Shown here: positions 10,835 through 22,726 of the stretch, piece after piece
Layout of the letters: each line of letters starts with the position of its first letter
How positions within the stretch are numbered: position 1 is the first letter of the stretch
Assembly: GCA_035578175.1 (NCBI GenBank)
Contig: JAQMRL010000016.1
Span: 1,055,501 to 1,119,500 of the forward strand
Direction of reading: 5' to 3'
Source of the DNA: Catonia carolina
Lineage: Eukaryota > Arthropoda > Insecta > Hemiptera > Achilidae
DNA: 64,000 bases
Made by a program: the position numbers and the translations under genes
Notes under the pieces: model-generated
What the model was told of the DNA's origin: nothing
The model's database searches: none
The model's input: the letters and a program-made list of their open reading frames with translations, nothing else

Positions 10835-11120
10835 ACTTTTTCTTACCTATATAAATTTATAGCGAAGATTATTGCTTTCATGTTGATGAGAAATCCAGTT
10901 TTCACAAGATATACATGTTTTCAGACCCCTGAACCCAAAAAATTGTTTTTCGCAATTGTTATGTGTGTGAATAAAATATCTCAAGAAAGGAACTTTGTAC
11001 GAAGTTGAAACTTGAAATTTAAGTTAGGTACTACTAGAGGAACCAACACGAACATTATCATCTAAATTGGTTAACCGGAAGTAATAGTTTCTTCATGTAA
11101 TTTTCACTTTTTTTGTGACA
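10835..11120 (+). repeat. R repeat, 5' part
   Basis: R 5' third only, cut where a LINE-like fragment begins. Same truncation at 30040-30325 and 50792-51075. Confidence 0.8.
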
Positions 11121-11417
11121 ATCGCTGCCCGCCTTGACAGACGGTTTTTTTTGTGTACTCAAGCCTTAAGCCATTGAATTATGCACAAGATTATACACCC
11201 AACAACAATGACTCACTTGTCCATTATAAAGATGGATGGAATAGTGAAGAGAGAGAGAGAGAGTGAAGAAGAAGTTTTACGTGGTGTTTACTGTTTGCAG
11301 ATGATCTTATGCGCAAAGATAGAGTGTGAATCTAGTTTGGGGTCGAGAAGTTCCTAAAAATTATGTGAAATGCATAATATGCATTATTCTGTATCAGGAC
11401 TGACTTATGCAGTGTGA
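11121..11417 (+). mobile_element. Old LINE reverse-transcriptase fragment
   Basis: One frame near 11290 reads LLFADDL, the catalytic YADD-type box of non-LTR reverse transcriptases, and further on VLTYA-like residues. Heavily decayed, with a GA tract at 11249-11263. Relatives are at 30326-30620 and about 53870-54280. Confidence 0.45.
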
Positions 11418-13745
11418 TTTGTTTTTGTTTTTTTGCGCCCTGGAGACTCCAGGAGGAGTATAGGACATGTCAGTTATAACATCTGAAATACATATAAGAA
11501 TCACACAATGTATCACTACTATCAAGAAAGAAATTCTTGGATGCTATAAAAAGTTTCACCGATCAAGTAATTTTTCAGATTATTTTTAAAGGAATGCAAA
11601 TTATGACAACATTTTAAAAATTGGGATAATTTATTCATGAATTTTCTCCCTGTATAAGTAGGTTTCTGTTCAAACAATTTTCTAGAGTGATTAGCCACTC
11701 AATAATAATTTTTATTTCTCGTGTTATGATTGTGAACATTGAAATTCTGCATAAATATATTTTGCCTAACATACATAATCACCTCAAAAATGTAAATAGA
11801 GGGAACTGTAAGCATTTTAAACTCCTTAAATAGTGGCCTGCATGAGGTTATCTGGTTAGCTGCCACCATACACCTAATAGCTTTCTTTTGACTTTTAAAA
11901 AACCCTATTCATATTACCCATGCTAAAATTACCCCATACTAAGATACCATAACGGATATGAGACAGAATGAGGCCATGATAAGCTTAAATTAGTAATTTT
12001 TTATCATTTAATCTGGCAATTTGTTTTAGTGATTTACACTAAAACAAATTGCCAGATGATATTTTACTACAAACTTGATTGGTATAGAAGTCCCAAGACA
12101 AAAATCTATCTAGATATACTCCTAGGAACTTTACTGTTTCTACATGTTCTAAACTATTTCTATGAATAAATACATCCACTTCTCTACTTTCTTTAACTTT
12201 ATGTTTATTTTTGAACTGCAAGTACTGACACTTTATCCCAATAACATTTGATTCAAGAACTGTACTACGGACTCTATGTTAACAAGTGTATTTACTTTAA
12301 GGGCATCTACCAGTAAACTGTTACTGATAACTGAAGTATCATCAGCCAACAACAAAGCTCTGCCATTAGGTATGACTTCTGGTAGTCTATTAATGTACAA
12401 TAGAATCAGAATTGTACCTAAAACTAACCCTTCTGGAACGCCTGCTTTGACTTCAAGCTTTCCAGATACAACCTTTGTAAGTTTCCCTCTAACAACCCTA
12501 GTTAACTCCACAAAATGCAATCTATTAATAAGGTAAGATTGAAACCATTTCAATTCTACATCCTTAACGCTTAATGACTCTAATGTTTTCAATAAAACAC
12601 AATCTAATGTTTTTGATAAACACAATCGAAAGCATTACTTAGATCCAAAAACACTGCCAATGGTTTCTCTCCGGCATCCAATATATCAACTACTTGCTCC
12701 ACAAGTGAAACTATTGCAGTTTTAGTTGATCTACCTTTTTGGAAACCATGCTGATCCTCTGAGATGATAAGGTTTTCAGTCAAGAAACTGATTAACCTAA
12801 TAAATACTACCTTTTCAAAAAAAAAATACTGTGTGTTTAAAATACTTATGGGCCTATAATTTTCAACTAAGAGGCTTTCTCCATTCTTAAATATTGGCAA
12901 TATTTCAGCCTCCTTCAGTTTGTTTGGAAATATACGTAGGTACCTGCTTCGAGTGAGAAGTTAAATGAAGGAGAGGAGTAACTAAAATATGTTTACATTT
13001 TTTAACAATTATACTAGGAATCCCATCTAACCCACATGTTTTCTTACTTTTCAAACTATCAATAACTGATTCTATTTCCTCACTTGAAACTAGGCTAAAT
13101 AGGAATTGATTTACTACCATGGTACCTTTTGGAATATAACATCCCACTGTTTCCATAATCTGTTGTTTAAGTTTTAAAGCTTCCTCCAGATAATATTTGT
13201 TAAAATAATTACAATTTTCTTCACCGTTCTCAATAAGTTCATTATTTTTGTTAACAATATTTCGTATGTCAGTAAAACTTTTGTTGCTAACTACACCTTG
13301 ATTCTTATTTATTATTTCCCATATTGCCGAGTTTAAATTTGATGTTTTTGAAAGACTTCAACAGTTGTTTTGCATTTAGCGCTCTGGACTTCTCTGGCAT
13401 AATGCTTTTTAATAGTCTTATACCCTTGTTCGTTAAAGGTAGTTCTATGTGATAGAAAATCTGAGTATACATCTCTAAATTTAGAACACATTTTCAAAAT
13501 TTCCCCTGTGTCCCACTCATCTGTTTCACTGACAATATTTTTTACATACTTCTTTTTAATTGGACAACTATTATTATAATGAGATTTTAATGTTTCAATA
13601 AAATTATGATATTTCTGATTAATGTCGAAAGAATTGAAAACAGTCTTCCAATCCTCTTTGGATAAACTGTGTAACAAACAATTAATATTCCCTCGGTTGA
13701 AGCTTTTAGTTATTTCCCGTGATTGCTGTAATTGTTCGTTCTATA
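11418..13745 (-). mobile_element. Jockey/CR1-like LINE, 5' truncated (unit 1)
   Basis: Non-LTR retrotransposon on the - strand. Its 3' end is at the A-rich tail beside 'gagactccaggagg' (about 11418) and its 5' truncation is near 13745. It carries the reverse transcriptase but no endonuclease domain. It joins block X at the same junction as the unit 2 copy, so it was present before duplication. Confidence 0.75.
12039..13740 (-). pseudogene. Non-LTR reverse transcriptase, frameshifted
   Basis: RNA-directed DNA polymerase remnant in at least five frames. From 13677 down there is a linker region (DWKTVFNSF). The finger region follows (SKKTCGLDGIPS, about 13030), then NYRPISILN and HGFQKGRSTKTA (about 12740-12860). 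Palm motif A is VFLDLSNAFD (about 12630), then GVPEGLVLG, and the catalytic LLLADDTSVI near 12335. A thumb piece (FLGVYLDRFLSWD) ends near 12039. The catalytic Asp residues are still readable, but stops and frame changes separate the blocks. The domain order and the GVPxG..ADD spacing support a jockey/CR1-type LINE. The upstream apurinic endonuclease is absent. Confidence 0.8.
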
Positions 13746-15245
13746 TAATTTAATTCCTTTGTAGTATAAATTTTATAATTTTAACAGATGCAAATAAAAG
13801 TTTTAAAAACGTTTCAACACCGTATAGTTGCGCTATCTAGTGGCAGTTTTTTCATTTACAAAATGGACTCTTCGTTTAAGGAGGGAAGAAGTTATCGTGT
13901 CGTTGTTAATAAACCTGAAGAAAACAATTTAGTAATAATAAACAGTAATAGGTTATTATAGAAAATTGGATAGTGGATTCAAGAATCTGCAGTCGACAAA
14001 ACTAACTGATTGGTAAATTATGGTTTTGTTATATTCACTAGACAACGTGTTTTAAAATCTTTTCAGGTTATGTGTGGGAAGCGAAATTTATTGTGAACAC
14101 GGTTGAATGAAAAGTTTATTAGAGAATGTGTATTCGTTTATACTAATAAAGAGTACTGGGCACTGCAGATATAATTAGAGACGGTTTATTGTTCAGTTGT
14201 GAAAATTATTCGGTCAGTGTTTACAAGATCCAAACTAGTTTCATTTTTCCTTGGGTCATGCCCTGTAACGTGATCCAGAAAAGGTAAATCTAGTTACTTA
14301 ATTATTTAAGAAATTGGTGATCGTTTAATGAACGATTCTGCATATTATATTGACTTTTGCTTTAACCGACTTTTTTCGACAAGGTCAGACGGTTTTTACA
14401 ACTTTGGAGATTCAAGGAAACATGACAGTACAAAAGGTTCTATTAATCTTAATTAATATTTAATCGTTGAAGGCAAAACTAACTATTTAGTTTATTTGTA
14501 TCGAAGATTAAGCTGTAAAGTGTAAAACATAACCTCAAACTTCGCAATCGAAATGTTTCTAAAGTCGGTTTTTTAAAGATGTTTAGAGGTACAAAATACT
14601 CATTGTATAACAAGCAAATTTTTGTCTCCCAAATAATATTTTGAAAAATGCCTGTGACTTAATTGAGCAATTTGTTGATAATAAATGTGTCATAGTTTGT
14701 AAAGAAAGGAAGCCAGAATAAATTTGATGTATTAAACTTAAGTCCAAGTAGTTAAATGGTTCATGTAAAGAAATCTATTAGGCATTTTCTGTAGCATTGT
14801 CTTGTGCTGTTGCTGATTACAGGTGAAAATGATTGGCTAGAAGTAACCATTGATATGAAAATATGTCCACATTGGTACATGCATGTATGGTGAATGTACA
14901 TTGTATTTCAGTTGGACCTAATGTTATTGTTTTCTTGTGCGCAGGCAGCTTTGAAGTACACCACTACATAAATTACTTGAGATACCATCCTGTGCTGGGA
15001 CTGAATCTTAAATATCATTGGAAAAGGAAGTCTCATTGACAATTCAGTATCCAAGAAAACTAGCCAATTAAGTGGATTTTCATTAAAGGTAAATTTTTTT
15101 TATTTCATTAAAATTGAAATTTTGTGAAATTCATTGTAATTATTTCGGTTTTAATGTTTTTTTAAAAAGGAAAATTTAAAAAGTAATTTATGCATACTGA
15201 ATTAATAGTATGTGACTGTCCATGGGAAAAGGGACCCAAGTCAAA
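13746..15245 (+). repeat. Block X, copy 1
   Basis: Complex repeat starting near 'gctatctagtggcag' and containing splice-like sites: donor near 14012, acceptor ttttcag near 14067. It ends with a conserved exon-like pair (see 14823-15088). Other copies are at 16560, 33046, 37240, 54400 and 55041. Confidence 0.65.
14823..15088 (+). other. Exon-like pair in block X, copy 1
   Basis: After tgctgattacag a segment reads open (GENDWLEVTIDMKICPH) to a gtgaat donor at 14890. A 59-bp putative intron ends at gcgcaggcag, and a second segment reads FEVHHYINYLRYHPVLG and stops at TGA after KRKSH. A gtaaat donor follows at 15089. The product is unrecognised. Five copies are far better conserved than their flanks. 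It could be a captured or duplicated gene fragment or part of an unknown element. Confidence 0.45.
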
Positions 15246-15638
15246 AAGTTAAGCAGTAATTAGTGATTTTCTGTTTTTTTCTCACGAAAACGTGAAAAAA
15301 TAAATGTGTTTTTAAGATTGCAGCCATAGCATGCATTTTACAAGAAAAGTGTATATAATATAAATTATAAGAAAATTAAAAGCTCTACAACTTTTATTAA
15401 GAGCATTTTTCTCTACAGAGGCTAGTTAAACGTGATAAAAGTGTGATTTTTTTGTATTTTTTAGCCAAACTAAAGTTGATTTTCATTTTGGTCTTTCACT
15501 CGTGATTAAAATTAGGATATGTTTATTGGGGTTAGTTTTTTGTTTATTTCTAATGCTTAATTACTAATGTTAGGTTTATTGTTAAATATTTCCATTTGCA
15601 AGATACAGTTGTGTGAGTGTTATATACCAGATTTTTTT
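15246..15638 (+). repeat. R repeat, 3' part
   Basis: Second internal monomer and 3' end of R, ending at a decayed hairpin before a T run. Matches 35829-36320 and 56563-57234 in position. Confidence 0.75.
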
Positions 15639-16036
15639 CACTGTTATTTATAAAAAAGTTACAGAATTTTTAAAAAAAAGGTTAATTAACACTAATATTT
15701 GTGAAATTGCAATGAAAGTGGGTTAATATTTCATGAACTGTGATGATGTTGTTCAATTGGTGTTTACTCTCCTTGTCTTTGTCAGATGTCATCTCTTACT
15801 GATGTAAAATTGTGTGCTGAATCATGTGATGTCATCGAATAATTGATATCTCAAATATTTAACATCCCGTAACAGATTTTTTTGAGGTCATCTCAAATGT
15901 AAAAATTCATAAACTGACAAAGAATTAAAAAAATTTATTGTAATTTGACATAGCATGCAAGATAAAACGTTACAATTTTGTTTTCTATTTTAACTAATTG
16001 CATTTGTATTTGAATTAATACTAAGGAAACTAATCT
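15639..16036. repeat. Spacer S between R 3' ends
   Basis: 400-bp AT-rich noncoding sequence between two convergent R ends. Repeated at 36321-36705 and 57235-57626, and inverted at 20329-20534. Confidence 0.6.
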
Positions 16037-16285
16037 AAAAAAATCTGGTTGTGAAACACTCACACAACTTTCTTATGCCAATGCAAATAATTAACAATAT
16101 AACCTAAAATTAGTAATAAAACATTAGAAATAAACAAAAAACTAACCCCAATAAACATAACCTAATTTTAATCATGAGTGAAAGACGCAAAATGAAAATC
16201 AACTTCAGTTTGCCTTAAAAATACAGAAAATCACTCATTTACGCTAAACTAGGCTCTGGACAGAAAAAAGCTCTGAATGAAAATT
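16037..16285 (-). repeat. R repeat, reverse, 3' part
   Basis: Begins with aatctggttgtgaaacactc and is cut at 'ctctggacagaaaa'. Confidence 0.8.
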
Positions 16286-16559
16286 TAGCCGAGCCCCTGA
16301 CCGGCGGCTACGGCTCCTTTCGCCCACGCTAGCTCCAGGTTTGTTTTACTTTCAATTCAACTGCACTCTACTTTTATAAAACGACGTATCCAAACAAATC
16401 GAGTACTAAAATCCTAATCTATTCTACTTTAATGGTGGACCCGTGCAAACTAGGCTTAATGTTGTTGTGAAAATTATTGGTACGCTTAAGTTCACTTGTA
16501 AGATGCTTCAAATCATACTTTAATAAAAACCGAATAATGTGAGATTTTTTAAGATGTAA
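16286..16559. other. GC-richer junction sequence
   Basis: Starts with a GC-rich patch (gaccggcggctacggctcct) abruptly joined to truncated R. Nearly identical at 36959-37239. It may be the end of an unidentified element. No coding signal. Confidence 0.4.
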
Positions 16560-16790
16560 CATTGGGTGAAGTTATTTGTACTTATTTCCACTGACTGTTG
16601 TCAAATATTTTGTTTTATAAAATTTAATTCCTTCTAGTTCAATTGTATTTTTAACCAATGCAAATAAAGTATTTTTAAACGTATAAACACATACAGTTGC
16701 ACTATCTAGCGACAGTTTTCCATTTACAAACTTGACACCTTTCATTTCATGGTGGGAAAAGAAGTTGATTGTGTGTTAGTAAATAAACTG

Positions 16791-17131
16791 CAGTCTAGCC
16801 TCTCTTAGTTTGCTCCTACTGTGAACAAATAATGATGTCACTGAGCATGCGCATTATATCAAAATGTTTGCACACTAATTAAAAAGTAACAACAAACTAC
16901 TTTTAAGAGTATTTAAATACAAAATACTTCTAAAAGTATTTTTATAAATGAAATTGTTAAGCCTACATCATATCATGAATGATGTTTTTAGTACTTTAAG
17001 TACTTATAATTTAAAAAAAAGTTAACTTAATAGGAATACGACATACATAAAGTCGCAGGCTCTAGCGTGCACCCTGTAGGAGGTGGTTTTTGTTTGTCGA
17101 CAGTAGGAGCAAACTAAGAACAGCTGGACTT
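16791..17131. mobile_element. MITE-2 inserted in block X
   Basis: 341 bp. The inverted ends contain a perfect 20-bp match, TCTTAGTTTGCTCCTACTGT on the left and its complement on the right, extended outward to CAGTC.AGCC. X copies without it read 'aataaactaggag', indicating insertion at TA (now TG on the left). The interior has small self-complementary 'aaaatactt..aagtatttt' repeats. Same element at 37462-37802. Confidence 0.75.
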
Positions 17132-17873
17132 TAGGAGAAAACAATTAGTACTATTAAACAGTAATAGGTTATTATAGAAAATTGGATAGTGGATTCGAAG
17201 AATCTTCAGTCGACCAAACTAACTGATTGGTAAATTATGTATTTGTTTTATTCATTAGATGAAGTGTATTAAAATCTTTTCAGGTTATGTGTGAGAAGCG
17301 AAACTTATTGTAAACACGGTTAAATGAAAAGTTTAATAGAGAATGTGTATTTATTCTGATCAAGTGTAATCAAGTGGGCACTGGAGATTTAATTAGAGAC
17401 GGTTTAGTGATCAGTTGTGAAAACGATTCGGTCAGTGTTTAATTTGGCTCTGACGGACATTTTTGTTTAACGAGGTCAGATGGTTTTTACAACTTTACGA
17501 GCTTCATGAAAAGATCATTATAGTATCTGAGGTTCTATTAATCGGTGAAAGGAAAACCAACTTATTTATGTGCACCGAAGATTAACTTTGAGGGGTAAAT
17601 CATAACCTCAAACTTTGAAAATGAAAGGTTCCTAAAATTGGTTTTCAAAAAGTTCAAACATAAAATAATCACGTATTGTTTAACAAGCAATGTTTTCTCT
17701 TCCCAAGTAATATTTGGGAAGATGCCCGTGACTTAACTTAGCAATTTGTTGAAAATAAATATGGCACTTTGTAAAGAAAGAAGCTAGTATATGTCCAAGC
17801 AGTTATATGATTCTTGTAAAGAAATCTATTAGGCATTTTCTGTAGCATTACCTTGTGCTGTTGCTGATTACAG

Positions 17874-18139
17874 GTGAAAATGATTGGCTAGAAGTAACCA
17901 TTGATATGAAAATATGTCCACATTGGTACATGCATGTATGGTGAATGTACATTGTATTTCAGTTGGACCTAATGTTATTGTTTTCTTGTGCGCAGGCAGC
18001 CTTGAAGTACACCACAACTTAAATTACTTGAGATACCATCCTGTGCTGGGACTGAATCTTAAATATCATTGGAAAAGGAAGTCTCATTGACAATTCAGTA
18101 TCCAAGAAAAGTAGCCAATTAAGTAAATTTTCATTAAAG
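17874..18139 (+). other. Exon-like pair in block X, copy 2
   Basis: Same structure as 14823-15088. The second segment reads LEVHHNLNYLRYHPVLG and stops after KRKSH. Donor gtaagt at 18140 is close to consensus. Product unrecognised. Confidence 0.45.
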
Positions 18140-18235
18140 GTAAGTTTCTTTTATTTCATTAAATTTAAATTCTGAAAATTCATTATAATTATTTCTGTTT
18201 AGATATTTTTCTAAAGAGGAAAATTTTGATACTAA

Positions 18236-18521
18236 TTAATGTGAACAGAATTAATAGTATATATTATGGGCATTCGATTAAGAAGGTTCATGTTGTAACC
18301 AGATGATGAATTGTTGCAGTGTTGCCACCTGTTTGAAGCAGAAAAGTGTGTGTCTGTTACATTGGTAAGAGTGTGTAATGTCCGTGTCAAACATAATAGC
18401 AACCTGAGTTTGAAGCTCAATTGTTAAAAGAATATGCCATCAATTGTAACGCACTATATGTCAAATTAATGCTGGTTTAATTGCGTGGAACAATGAAACG
18501 TTGAAATTTTTGTCTGTTTTT
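18236..18521. other. Linker after block X
   Basis: Noncoding, near-identical to 38926-39215. The short reverse frame at 18232-18420 (62 codons) has a counterpart at 38924-39112 but no recognisable features. Confidence 0.4.
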
Positions 18522-19406
18522 ACTTTCTCTTGCCTATATGAATGTATAGGAAGGATAGTATTGTTTTATGTCGATTTCTCAAAATTGATTTTTCACCGGA
18601 TTTACACGTTGTTAGACCCCATGAACCCAAAAAACATGTTATTAGGGAATAGTCTGTGTGGGTGTGTGCAGAATATCTTAAGACCGGAGCATTGTACAAA
18701 CTTGAAACTTAAGTTACTTACTACTACCAGACTCGACAAGAACATTTTCATTAAATACCGGTTGACCGGAAGTAGTAGTTTAGTCGTGTAATTTTTCACT
18801 TTTTTGCAATTTTATCAAAAAGTGGTCTATGATTTTTTTTAAAAATCACCTAGTTTATTAAATTTTTTATGCTCTACAAGATAGGGTAGGCGCCATGCTT
18901 GCTCAAATCTTAGTGAGGCAGTTCTTTTAAGATTACGGCTTTAATATGCATTTAAGCGCAAAAACGTATATAATAAAAGTTGTAGAGAATTTAAAATCCT
19001 ACAACTTTTATTGCAAAAAAATTTTTTTAAACGTTTAGTTTAGTGGTACTTAGCTATTTGCTGTACTTTTCTCATGAAAACTGGTGAAAAATCGATTTTT
19101 TAAAGATTTCAACATTAGTATGCATATTACGACAAAAGTTTATTATATCAGATTTATAGAAAATTAAAAGATCAACAACTTTTTATCAGAGCAGTTTTCT
19201 CTACAAAGCCTAGTTTAGCAGAAAGGAGTGATTTTCCGTATTTTTAAGCCAAACTGAGGTCAATTTTCATTTTGCATCTTTCACTTTTGATTAAAATAAG
19301 GTTACGTTTTTTAAGGTTAGGTTTTTGTTTATTTCTAATGTTAGGTTATATCAGTATATTTGCATTGGCAAGAGAAAGTTGTGTGAGTGTTTCACACCAG
19401 ATTTTT
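18522..19406 (+). repeat. R repeat, full length, tandem copy 1
   Basis: Full R from actttctcttgcc to cacaccagattttt, followed directly by another R in the same orientation. Confidence 0.9.
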
Positions 19407-20328
19407 ACTTTCTTTTGCCTATATGAATATATAGGAAGGAAAGTATCGTTTTCATGTCGATTTTTTGAAATAGAGTTTTCACCGGATCTATACGTTTTCA
19501 GACCCCCTGAACCCAAAAAAACATGTTTTTGGCGATTGGTCTGTGTGTGTATACAAAATATCTCAAGAACGGAACATCGTGCGAACTTGAAACTTAAGTT
19601 ACATACCCTTACTGGACCCGACACAAACATTTTCATCAAAATCGGTCAACCGGAAGTAGTAGTTTATTTGTATAATTTTTCACTTTTTTGCGATTTTCTC
19701 AAAAACTAGTTTTTCGATTTTTTTTAAAAATTGCCTCATTTACTCAATTTTTGATTCTGTACAAGATAGGGTAGGTGCCATGTTTGCTGAAATTCTTGGT
19801 GAGGGTGTTTTTACGTAAAAAAGTGTTTTTTTAAGATTATGGCTTTAATATGTATTGTAGCGCATAAATTTATACAATAAAAAATGTAGAGAATTTAAAA
19901 TTCTACAACTTATTTCAAACATTTTTTTGTATAACGCTTAGTTTAGCGGTAATTAGCGATTTTCTGTTTTCTCTCACGAAAACGTATGAGAAATCGATTT
20001 ATTTAAGATTTCGGCCTTAGTATTTATTTTATGACACAAGTGTATATAATCAAATTTATAAAAAATTAAAAGATCTACAACTTTTATTTAGATCATTTTT
20101 CTCTACAGAGAGTAGTTTAGTGTGAACGAGTGATTTTCTGTATTTTTAAGCCAAACTGAGATTGATTTTCATTTTGCATCTTTCATATATGATTAAAATT
20201 AGGTTATGTTTATTGAGGTTAGTTTTTTGTTTATTTCTAATGTTTTATTACTAATGTTAGGTTATATTGTTTAAATTATTTGCATTGGCAAGAGAAAACT
20301 GTGTGAGTGTTACACACCAGGTTTTTTT
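19407..20328 (+). repeat. R repeat, full length, tandem copy 2
   Basis: 922-bp R starting at the base after the previous T run. A 145-codon open frame across 19272-19709 spans the junction and is not a gene. Confidence 0.9.
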
Positions 20329-20563
20329 AGATTAGTTTCCTTAGTATTAATTCAAATACAATAATGCAATTTGTTAAAATAAAAAACAAAATTGTGACAT
20401 TTTATCTTGTAGGTTATGTTAAATTACAATAAAAATTTCAATTCTTTGTCTGTTTGTGAATTTTTACATCTGACATGACCTTAGAAAAATGTGCCACAGG
20501 ATGTTAACTATTTGAGATGTCAATTATGTGAAGTCGTGTGAGTGTTTCACACCAGATTTTTTT
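20329..20563 (-). repeat. Inverted spacer S capped by R hairpin
   Basis: Reverse complement of part of spacer S, followed by GTGTGAGTGTTTCACAC, the R 3' hairpin, abutting the same T tract that is empty in unit 1. Confidence 0.6.
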
Positions 20564-20794
20564 GTTATGTTTAAGGCAAAATGATACATTTGTTGTGAAA
20601 CCAAAATTTTTAGTACGTGACAAAGTTTAAGAGGAAAATAAAAGTGCTGTACCAAATACTAGTGTTTGTATAGTGTAGGCTGGATACTGGCAACAATAAA
20701 ACAATTGTTCTAATGTATCATCCAAATGGTGTAAATTAATTATGTTAAGTTTTTTTTTATTCTTAACGTGTGAACATTACAATTTGTCCCAATG
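20564..20794. other. Shared linker (unit 2)
   Basis: Homologous to 957-1184 and 44909-45119. Noncoding. Confidence 0.5.
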
Positions 20795-21052
20795 AGCTGA
20801 GAATGATGTGTATGGCGTATAAAGGAGGTGTAGTCTTGCACTGACTCAGGCCAATTATTCCTGCGAGGGTGTGGTTAATTGAACCCCAACCATCAAAGTA
20901 CACCAGTAACCACTGTCTAGTATTCAAATGCGTATAAAAGTAAAACTACCTTGACTAGGATTTGAACTAGGAACGTACGTCTCCTTAAATAGCTGTGTGT
21001 TGAGGTGAGTTGCAGTGACGACTTTACCTCTAGACTAACCTGGTGGGTACTT
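20795..21052 (-). mobile_element. tRNA-derived SINE-like copy (unit 2)
   Basis: Fuller version of 1185-1385, retaining the ctcaggccaattattcctgc body. A- and B-box-like motifs are on the - strand near 20958-21040. Confidence 0.6.
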
Positions 21053-21362
21053 CAGTAAGGTGTGTGCATATGAAAAGTAAAGTGACTATAGATGATGGGT
21101 GAGGGAGGGACGTACGGGGAGTGGAGGATATCAGTTGCTCTTCTGTAAGGGCCACAAGCCAGTAACCGGCCTCTACCATCGGAAGTGACTGTACGTGATG
21201 GGCTGGGGGTGTGGTCGAGTGGAGCCAGTGCAGCCACAATTCAAATAACACAAGATCATGCCAAACAATTCAAAAATCAAACGTGACATTTTCTAGCGTT
21301 TATTTAAAAAAGTGTGATACCATCACTCAACTTTCTCTTGCCAATGTAAATAAAGAACAATA
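21053..21362. other. Linker with R stub (unit 2)
   Basis: Homologous to 1386-1696. It includes a reverse R 3'-end remnant at about 21312-21358. Confidence 0.5.
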
Positions 21363-22635
21363 CGAGGGTGGTTCCAAAAGTACCCATCCTAATAAAGAAA
21401 ACACAAAAATTTTGGCAAAGAATTAATTTATTTTTCAACATAATATCCTTTCAGCCCTATACACTTTTCCCAGCGAATTTCAATAAGTTAGATACCTTTT
21501 TTTATAACAAGAACTGTTTTGCTTCTCAAAATAACCATTAACTGCTGGCATCACTTTATCGTTGGAAAATTTTCGACCACTGAGCCATTTTTTCAAGTTT
21601 GGGAACAGAAAATAATCTGGGGGGTTTTTCTGGTGAATAGGGTGCATGAGGTAGCATTTCAAACTTCAGTTCATTGATTTTGGCCATTTCAATAATGGAT
21701 TTTTGAGCTGGTGCATTGTCTTGATGAATCAACACTTTTCTTAGCCAAATGCGGCCGTTTTTGCTTGATTTCTTCACTCAAACATTACAGTAAGTTTGCA
21801 TAACACTCGTCATTGATAGTTTCTCCTTTGTCAAGATATTCAATGAAAATTATCCCACGCGCATCCTAAAAAACCGATGCCATGACCTTGCCTGCTAATG
21901 GAATGGTGTTCGCCTTCTTTGGAGCCGGTTCCCCCTTTTCTGTCCATTGTTTTGATTGTTCTTTTGTCTCTGGTGTAAACTGATAGATCCATGTTTCATC
22001 CATGGTTGTGAAAGGGCGCAAAAATTCTCCTTTGTAGCCGTGAAACTTCACTAAACACAAAATTGAAACATGTTCACGACACTGTTTTTGCTAGAGTGTG
22101 AGCAAATGCGGCACCCATCTTGCACACAGCTTTCTCATGTCCAAATTTTCAGATAATATACGATGTACCGCTTTTGTGAAATGCCTACTATGTCCGCTAG
22201 CTTGTGCACTTTCAGTCGACGATCATCCAGTACCGCTTTGGGGATTTTCTTAACCATTTCTGGAGTCGTCATCTCATTTGGTCGACCACTGCGATGCTCG
22301 TACGGCTTCCTTTAAACTTTGGTACCCAATATTTTACCGTTGTAAACGAAGGAGCAGACTCACCTAGAATCGAATCTAGTTCAGCTTTTATATTGTTTCG
22401 GCTGAGGACTTTCAATAAAAGTATTGTAACATATAACGATGACCAATTTGCTCCATTTTCACAAGTTCACTGAAAACGTTCAATATTGATGGCTCGCAAA
22501 TAAATAATAAGAAACATGGCGTCTACAAACATGAAACATATGCTTCATGAAATGTGTAACTTCTAATAGAAAGATATTTTTCAAACAACTACCGCCATCT
22601 TTAGGTCAGGCCGGGTACTTATGGTACCACCCTCG
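21363..22635 (-). mobile_element. mariner-type transposon, inactive (unit 2)
   Basis: Orthologous to 1697-2970. The inverted ends CGAGGGTGGT are intact and flanked by TA on both sides (21361-21362, 22636-22637). Confidence 0.92.
21480..22535 (-). pseudogene. mariner transposase, frameshifted (unit 2)
   Basis: The D,D34D-type transposase is readable in pieces. MDETWIYQFTPETKEQS with the first Asp is at about 22000-21955. VLIHQDNAPAQKS with the second Asp is near 21720. APYSPE is near 21640, followed by a frame change in a C-rich run, after which PPDYFLFPNLKKW and the C-terminal VNGYFEKQN continue in another frame. Non-functional. It shares the break region with the unit 1 copy, so the damage probably predates the duplication. 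Confidence 0.88.
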
Positions 22636-22726
22636 TATAACGTATGTTTATTACGTATACGTGATGCGTGGCAGTGCCACAGGTGTTTCTGTCATTAAAT
22701 ATAATAAAATGTGTTGTTGTTTTCAG

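Larger units (their letters stand above)
16560..18235 (+). repeat. Block X, copy 2 (with MITE-2)
   Basis: Second X block of unit 1, interrupted by MITE-2 at 16791-17131. Its near-identical counterpart is at 37240-38925. Confidence 0.65.
948..20559. repeat. Tandem complex unit 1 (about 20 kb)
   Basis: First of about three head-to-tail copies of a complex block with collinear order: SINE linker, mariner, zinc-finger gene, convergent R pair, MITE, tRNA-SINE block, LINE, X block, second X block, R tandem. The boundary is arbitrary and uses the shared junction at the T tract near 948. Copies differ by insertions and deletions, so spacing between homologous landmarks ranges from about 16.4 to 24.9 kb. 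Confidence 0.75.

Noticed and set aside
19272..19709. 145-codon open frame
   Set aside because: It lies across the junction of two R repeats, its sequence is R consensus in one frame, and other R copies carry stops there. The overlapping 97-codon reverse frame is equally open.
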